Assembly: GCA_949126835.1 (NCBI GenBank)
Contig: OX421502.1
Coordinates: 34,358,482 to 34,422,481, forward strand
Reading direction: 5' to 3'
Length of the DNA stretch: 64,000 bases
From: Anisus vortex
Lineage: Eukaryota > Mollusca > Gastropoda > Planorbidae
Part shown: positions 56,936 to 64,000 of the stretch, in pieces
Position numbering within the stretch: position 1 is the stretch's first letter
Layout of the letters: the number at the start of each line of letters is the position of its first letter
Position numbers and translations under genes: made by a program
The notes under the pieces: generated by a model
Databases searched by the model: none
What the model saw: only the letters and a program-made list of their open reading frames with translations
Told to the model about the DNA's origin: nothing

Positions 56936-58406
56936 CAATAATCATTAAAAGAAGAAAAAATCATCCTAAGAATATATAGTAATCTTCTTTTAAAAAATGG
57001 AATAAGAATTTTTTAAAGGAATGAAGAAATACGTATGCAAATGTAAACAAGTGTAATAAGCAAGGAATAATTGGTGCGTAAAATATGCAAATTTAGTTTA
57101 TTGTAGCTTTTTTATTTCACTCTTTTATTAGGCGTGTCCTCTCACACTCTCTTTTTCTGTCTATCTCTTTCTCCCGTCTCTCTTTCTCTCTCTCCCTCTC
57201 TATGTATAATATGTATATATTATAAATTGCTGTACATATATTCCTTAATTCTGAAATAAGCATGGCTGTTCAGGTTCTAGAAAATGTTATTTTGTCTCAT
57301 TAGCATCCGATGTGCCGTATCTGTAACGTATAACCCCCCCTTTCCCTCCCCCAAATCAGGCAATCATACACAGACATACACATACACACACTTTCCATAA
57401 GACACGCGCCCACACGCACACACACAACAAAGACACGCCCACTGTGTCCGCGCGAGTTGTCGTTTCACGACCGTGTTGGGGAAAACAACTTCCGGTTGTC
57501 TGCATTCTATCAGACGTAACTGTTTTCGACTTCTAGTGACAGCTGACCTCAATGAAAGAAGAGGGGGGGGGGGGGGTGGGCAGGATTTGATTTAGATCTA
57601 ACTATCACGAGTAGAGTTCTGACAATAAAACAACAACTACTTGTGTTTATTGTGTTTAGTCTCTACAACAAGTTGTCTGCAATAGAATCGTTTCTAGAAT
57701 CAACAAGTTTAGATCTCTCATTTGGCCATGAATTACAATTGAAGACATTACTATAGTAACGCTTAGCTCTAGGGGAAGTAATCCAACAAATAACCTTTCA
57801 AAGACATTTAAAGGGAGAGAATTGATGACTATTGAAAAATATTAGCACTTATTCAAGTTTTTCTCGTTGACGCAAGTTTTTTTGGTTGAACAATTTTAAA
57901 AATAATAATAATAAAAGGTACCATGTCAATTGTTGCCTAGATAAAGAAATTTAGAGCCACTGGTAATTTCTTTTTAAAGTTAATTTTTAAGTATTCATGG
58001 TAGAAGACCTTCTGGACTTCTGGTAAACGGAAAATCTCTCACATGTTTACATAGATTTTTCACTTGGTGGTATTAAACTTCTAAATTTAGGGAACCAGTG
58101 GTGTCTTGTATATACAAGTGTCAAGATAGTGATCTTGTATCTCGATAGCAAGCAGACTAAACATTTGCCAGAATTATGGTTTCCAATATCTTTTATTGAA
58201 TTAACTTGTTTGCTTTATTTGCACAATATATATTGGAAAGTAGCCAGCTTTTTTTTACATCAATTTCAGAGCCATGCGTTATCATATTATCGGCTTTAAC
58301 ATTTGTCTATAACATTACATTTTTTGGCCGTCTTAATGGTTATCTCTCTATATAGATCTCTTTCTCTCTCTTTCTCTTTCCCTCCCCCCATCACTCTCTC
58401 TCTCTT

Positions 58407-58440
<34 letters not shown>

Positions 58441-59859
58441 CCTCTCTCCCTCCCTCTCTCTCTCTCTCTCTATTTCTCTCATACACACACAGAAACACAC
58501 ACTTAATAGAGGCGGTATGTAATCTTTATTTGTTCTAGTGCGGTTTATAATAAAGCTTTTCGTTTTATATTTCTTAGTTTAGGTAAGACTATATGGATCT
58601 CAACTGTAACTATATAATGAGTCAATAATTCGCCTACCCGCCGAAACAGTGATACATAAATTAAACTTTTCATTTAGACTTTTAGATAGTAAATCTAGAC
58701 CAAAACCCAACTCCACTGGCCAGACTTTTCGCGTAATATGGTCCCAATTTAAACTTACTTGTAGTCTTTGGAAAAATGTGTTTAATGTAAGGTAATAATG
58801 ATTACTCCCCCCCCCCCCCCCCCTTCCACATCAAATCCGTCAACCTCTGGATTTCGCTCCCTTCTAAAATTGATTAATTAAATTGGTATAAATATAGGCA
58901 ATGATTGTCTTTTCCTTACACAATGGCTAAAAATTGAATGTAATGAGTTAATGCCCTTGAAATCTAAATATATCTTTTTAAAAGTATTATCTACAAACTA
59001 AAATTGCCCTAACTTTGACCACATAGACAACGTGAAACATCTTTATTTTTTTAAAATGAAGTATTCCTTTATTTATTTATTTTATATTTTATTTAAATTG
59101 CATATTATTAAACTAAAGAACATGGGCTAAATACTTTGAGTGAATTATTCAACATTTTAAAGATAAAATGTAAGGAAAGAATTCTTGTAATAAACTAAGA
59201 TATAATTTATATAGATCTATCTATTTATGTGTAGTTGTTAGCTGGTGTAAAGCTGAAGATAATTCTATCTGCTCCATACAATAAGGTCTGTTTGCTTAAA
59301 GTTGTTATTCAGTTAGACTTTGCTTTGTCTGTTTTACGAGAAATAGGAAACAAGCTTTGTATTGTTTTGTTTCTTTTTGAATCAATGGAGTTGCTCAATA
59401 GAACTGGAGGGAGTGGGTGGCTGTCGGGGGGGGGGGGGGGTGGCTCTGGTCATCATTTGTTGACAGGCCCAGCGAAGCAGCCCAAAACAACGTATCTGTT
59501 AGCAATTATTGATACTTTGACATTTGACTCCGGTGGTTTATGTTGTAAACAGTGGTTAGCAGGAGCAGTGTTGCTGATATTCTGCGTCTAAACATTTCAC
59601 CGTGTGGAGGCGGATGTTGCCAACTGCAGTACAGGAGTAAACGTCCGTGAAGAGATTAATAATGCATTAATCCATGCGTAGCTTTGGCAGTCATGTTAAA
59701 GTAAAGGATTATATATTCGGAAGGATATATTAAGGCTACATTAATCTGTGGATCGCTTGGTAGACATTATGTAGAAAAAAAAATGAGAAAACGAAATTAA
59801 AAACTTTTTTTCGAAACAAAGACTGGACCTATACAATTGTTATATTTACTTTAATAGTA
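56936..59859. other. No gene seen; simple repeats
   Basis: CT tracts (57125-57200, 58350-58480), CA-rich stretch (57370-57425), C run at 58807 and G runs at 57564 and 59427. No supportable exon. Confidence 0.5.
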
Positions 59860-60050
59860 AGTAGTCCGTCGGTCCTATTTGAGCCAAAGAGCCGCTGAAG
59901 CAGCGTTCATTAGTTTCTGTGGCCAGCACAATGCAGATCCATCTTCATTTTACCCCAATTAATGTCAGGTACCGATAATGGCGGGTAGACTCAGGGACAC
60001 CCTCCAGAATTCGAACAGAGTACCCTCGGTACAGCCAACGTGCTCCTTTG
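59860..60050 (-). mobile_element. tRNA-derived SINE, head decayed
   Basis: The minus strand has GAATTCTGGAGGGTGTCCCT, GAGTCTACCCGCCATTATCG, GGTACCTGACATTAATTGGG, GGCCACAGAAACTAATGAAC and a TACTTAC-like end. Confidence 0.72.
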
Positions 60051-60939
60051 ATTAAACACATTAATATCAAAATATAAAACGAAGAAAATATTTCTTAATG
60101 AATAAAGCGTCTGACACATGCATTCTATAATAGATCTATTTCTTCACTGTAGATCTATTTCTTCTATTAGGCCTATAGATCTCATTTTTCAATTTAAATC
60201 CCATTACTTCACTGTAGATCGATTTCTTCGATTATAGACCTTATTCTTCTATTATAAATCTCATTATAATACTGCACAGCATACGACGTTGCTTAGGCCA
60301 CTAAGGGCAGACTTATATTGTATTTCTTACATATCGATAAAACCCCAGGCGGAAGATTTAATGCGCATGCTCCTGGAACATTACTACATCCGGTCTGCCA
60401 CGCCCACTGTATCTCCCTCCTAGCCATTTTAAATGTATAATCTCCCTTGTGGATGCGCCATTTATCTCCGTTTTTCATTTACTCCGACAGGTTTGAGATG
60501 TTTACCGGCACCTCCATCCGCTACCCCTTTTTTTAATTATCTCACTGATCGTATGTAGTATGTGTGTTAACCTTGAGCGTTTAAAAAAAATATCTTATCG
60601 TTGTATGAACCAAAGAAAAACTTGTATATTTATCGAAATATTTTGGTTATAGTATTTCTGAGCACCTTAATCGAACTGTGCATAAAGAAATTCTTGTATA
60701 CAATTTAATGGTGTCTATTTTAGTAATGTCCAGTAGTCGCGGACTCCTCAGTTGTCTGAAAGTAAATAATGATGAATAACAATATCATTACTAGTAAAAT
60801 ATGTACTAGTGATAAGAGTAACTCCAATAGTTAAATCACTAAACCTAGAAACACTAAAAACAAAGACGTGCAAAAAGTAAAGTAGTAATAATACATTAGG
60901 CTTTTAACTGTAATTATTAGAAATACAACACAATAACAA

Positions 60940-61195
60940 TCTATTATAATACTCAGATAAACATAAGGACTAAAACACTTTTCTTATCCCTTATGCCGCA
61001 CTTATGCGAAAACAAATGCATATAATAACTCTTTCTTCCCGAGTGACACCCGGGCGTGGAATGGGTTGCCTGAACAGGAAAATAAGTAAATTAACATCAG
61101 TTAAAACGCTAATCAAAATGCAAGAATAGACTCAAATCATGGATAATCGTAGGAGACTTTATAGAAGGAGTGTCTTTAAAAATATATAAGATAAG
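60940..61195 (+). mobile_element. 5'-truncated LINE, 3' end
   Basis: Includes ACTCAGATAAACATAAGGAC, the FFP block (CTCTTTCTTCCCGAGTGACA), ACATCAGTTAAAACGCTAAT, and a hairpin whose left arm is lost, then ATATAAGATAAGG. Confidence 0.78.
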
Positions 61196-61329
61196 GCATA
61201 TAATATTTTTAAAATACCTCCAATGTTCATATATAAATATAGAGATAGAGAGATTGATATATATATATAGATATAGGCAACTAGAGATATAGTGAGATAA
61301 TAGACGGTTAGGCTACTTAGCTAGAAAGC

Positions 61330-61464
61330 TAACTACATAGATAGCTAGCTACATAGATAGATAGAAAGATAGGTAGATGGATGGATGGATAGATAGATGG
61401 ATAGATAGATAAATAGATAGATAGATGGATAGATAAATAGATAGATAGATGGATGGATAGATAA

Positions 61465-61514
<50 letters not shown>
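61330..61514. repeat. GATA-type tetranucleotide array
   Basis: (GATA)n with GATG and AATA variants. Ser/Ile/Tyr-rich ORF is an artefact. Confidence 0.95.
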
Positions 61515-61515
<1 letters not shown>

Positions 61516-62576
61516 CTCATGCGTAGTGCTAGATGATGTTACAGCTTATAGTTCAGCCCTCATTTACCGATTCGTGTCTATAAATATACACATACATATA
61601 TATGATATACATCATTCAAGAACTGACCTTTTCCTTCCCGCACAAATGTTTACACAGCCAGAACTTCTAGCTTTTAAATTAACCTCCCTCCGGTAACCAA
61701 TAAATAATAAATGATGATTAATATTGCGAAAGCGCGGTAAGTGGATACTTGTGGATAATGAAGACCGTAAATATATGATTGCCTGGATGATGGATACTCC
61801 CGATTGGTAGACAAATAAAGATGATTTAAAAAAAAATATTTTGTTTTAAAGGGTGACATGTTCAGTGTTGACGTATTATATATTGACACCATATCGCGTT
61901 TCATCAGTAACAAGGGCTCACTGTCAGGGGCGTATTAACCGATCTATCGTCCGGGTTGTATCGTTGTAAGAGGGTTAAGGATCAAAGAGGGGCACAACGA
62001 AATCCTGTCCGAGAACAACCACAGCGCGACACGCCGATGTGTCGTGCCCAGTAACAAAGGGTTCGGTCTCAGACATTGCACTGACCTTCTTCTCCCCAAT
62101 GGGGAATTCCCATCGGATCATTAATGTGTTGCTCTCGCTCGTACACCTGTACTGTCTCCCGGACATTCCAGACTACAAGCCTGGACATCCAGGCGCCAGG
62201 GCGGGGGTTGAGACGGGCTGTTGCTCACATTGCTTCTTCCCCACCACCAAGTCTTGAGGCCCCTCCTCGGCAGAGCAATGATTATCTGACGCACAACAGG
62301 AAGCTGTCCCCTTCATGCGTTAGCCCACCGGTGTACTCGTATACTCGTAATGGGAGTGTATCGGTGATTTACACACTTCGCCAGCGTAGAGGCCCGTGGG
62401 TGCAGACGTGTATTAAACCAAACGGGAGCTATCTGTGGAAAATTGTTGAGGTGTAACCACGCCCGTGACGTAACTATGTCACGATAATGATTTCACTGGA
62501 AATTTTATTGCGCATGTCATCCTGACCGCTGAAAAAGAAAAAAACTGTTTTCCGTTGTGTGTCTTTTTTACTCTTA
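61515..62576. other. No gene seen
   Basis: A GC-richer stretch at 62020-62460 has several overlapping short ORFs, none recognisable. Palindromic CGTGACGTAACTATGTCACG near 62464. Confidence 0.4.
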
Positions 62577-62735
62577 ATCAACGGTTTTGAAACTACGGCC
62601 TGCGGGCCACATCTAGCCCTCTAGGGGTGTTTTAGCCGAGTCCTTGCACATGTATTATTTCCTATGAATTCAAACTACGCACTCGTCTCTATAAACCAAA
62701 AAAAAAATGGGTGCCCCGTTTTAAGACCACTTGCT
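62577..62735 (+). mobile_element. hAT-like MITE, second family
   Basis: Starts CGGTTTTGAAACTACGGCCT GCGGGCC. The far end, read inward, has AGTGGTCTTAAAACGGGGC. CGG-rich termini of this kind are common in hAT elements. No clear target duplication. Confidence 0.45.
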
Positions 62736-63600
62736 CTAAATGAATGTGTTGTTTGAATATTACATTAGCTCTGTGGGCGCCTATGGTGAGTGTAGTGGAT
62801 ATGCTGCACCCAGCGCCGTCCTATTATTGTAAGGGTCGTTGCTTGCTACTGCTGTCGCATGGGCGCCCTCCGACAACACCACTGTATAGAGAGATACATA
62901 ATATTTGCGTCAATTGTCACCTAGGTCAGTGAGACCGGGGCAAACCCTCCCACCATTCACCCGGAAGCTGTAAGGGTCAACGCGCATGCGTCGTTTTATC
63001 AACCGTGCACGCGCGATAATTAAATAACAGTGTGTTGCAAAAGCGGAGCAAGTGAGGGGGTGAGGGAGGGGGTGAGGGAGGGGGCAATCTCCCCCCCCTC
63101 TCGGCCACGCCCTCTGCTTGCAGTAAAAGAAAAATACCCGCGTTATCGGAACCCCGATGTTCCTAAGGGAAATCACTCGTATGCGCCAGATCTCAAATAC
63201 AAGCTTAATTTTTGTCTCCCATCGTCTCCCTTATCACAAGCAGCCTGTGTGCTCCGGTGATAGAGCGATTGAATTTTCATTTGGCGCCGCCCCGCCTCCT
63301 CCTTCCGCCCCACCACCACCCAGGGACGTAATCTGGCTAACCCTGATGTGTTTGTTTTATTTAACAGCCAGAGCTCCAAAGACGTTGTCGGTTCACTTAC
63401 AAACGTAATAGTTTTTTCAGCCTCGGCAACTGACCGTTTTAGCCAAAGTAGGGGAACGGCACTGACGACAACTTAAGCTAAAACTGCAGGCAGACAAATT
63501 CAGTCAGAACCATCCATACACCTCGAGGAAATCAAGGCAATACTAAAAAAAAACAAATGCGAAAGATGGTCCGAGCTGCAATAAAACAACCCAAAGATTG
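62736..63600. other. No gene seen
   Basis: Contains a GGGAGGGGGTGAGG tandem (63050-63085) and CpG-containing sequence but no supported exon. Confidence 0.45.
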
Positions 63601-63611
63601 AAGCTTACTTC

Positions 63612-63823
63612 AAACTCTCCCGCCAATTTCAAAACATCATCTTCAGTGTAAGGACTGGTCATGGCAGGCTGAAGGAACTACGAACGAATTTGGGGCAAGT
63701 GAAATGTGCCCCTGCGGAACAGCTCCCGAAAATGCGGAACATGTCCATCAAACCTGCCCACTGTACCACTCTTTCCTGTCAGCCATATGGCCCACAGGAA
63801 GCAACCCGGACTGGAGCAACTGA
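63612..63823 (+). pseudogene. LINE ORF2 C-terminal relic
   Basis: Encodes LSRQFQNIIFSVRTGHGRL in one frame and, after a shift near 63700, EMCPCGTAPENAEHVHQTCP and a stop. The RTGH motif followed by CxC...EH-x4-C is the C-terminal zinc-knuckle region of non-LTR retrotransposon RT proteins. The part upstream is not recognisable. The sequence runs on to the window edge as non-coding. Confidence 0.8.
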
Positions 63824-63867
63824 CAGCCATATGGCCTACAGGAAGCTACCTGATCTGGAGCAACTGA
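63780..63867. repeat. 44-bp tandem duplication in the LINE relic
   Basis: CAGCCATATGGCCCACAGGA... is repeated at 63824 with a few changes, and a third start (CAGCCACGG) follows at 63868. Confidence 0.9.
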
Positions 63868-64000
63868 CAGCCACGGCGCAGTTCATCACAATAAATATAG
63901 AACTTATTGTCTAAATGCTTCAATAGAACAAAAAATAAAAATACGAATGCTTCTTATCCAAGAGATAACAAAAGTACCAAATACTTTCAAGGAAATACCA

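Noticed and set aside
59235..59591. 118-codon plus-strand ORF
   Set aside because: Contains a poly-Gly run from a G homopolymer; no recognisable domain and AT-rich flanking codons.

Overview
The window is eukaryotic, intron- and repeat-dominated, AT-rich DNA. It holds abundant microsatellites, tRNA-derived SINEs, degenerate non-LTR (LINE) tails, MITE-sized DNA transposons and two GMR1-type Ty3/Gypsy elements. The repeat mix fits a lophotrochozoan, most likely a gastropod mollusc; that is inference from repeat style, not from a diagnostic gene. Only one short host-like exon could be supported (11823-11955). Everything else recognisably coding belongs to mobile elements. Layout: 1-~5555 holds a minus-strand LTR retrotransposon (element 1), cut by the left window edge, with a 1272-residue Gag-protease-integrase ORF. 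5.6-15.4 kb has hAT-like and piggyBac-like miniature elements, a G-run cluster, LINE 3' ends, a SINE, the host exon and a LINE C-terminal relic. 15.4-16.8 kb is a 28-bp minisatellite containing a well preserved SINE. 17-42 kb is a repeat mosaic: SINEs, LINE tails, a pogo-like MITE, two copies of a 300-bp TIR element, many satellites, and a few promoter-like motif clusters with no attached gene. 42239-49183 is a complete plus-strand LTR element (element 2), with 1035-bp LTRs that differ at one base and a 4-bp target duplication. 49-64 kb returns to repeat mosaic and ends in a LINE relic. The most interesting signal is the pair of LTR elements. Both have integrase upstream of reverse transcriptase (the GMR1 arrangement) and a capsid region resembling the vertebrate SCAN domain. 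In both, almost all of reverse transcriptase and RNase H is missing. Each ORF runs from Gag through protease and integrase into the first part of the RT region. It then jumps, out of frame, to the last dozen or so codons of RNase H. The 5' breakpoints differ but the 3' breakpoints fall in nearly the same homologous place. Element 2 is otherwise intact and very young. This suggests a class of RT-less elements that keep Gag, protease and integrase and would need RT supplied by another element. Alternatives are independent post-insertion deletion, retrotransposition of a spliced RNA, or assembly error.
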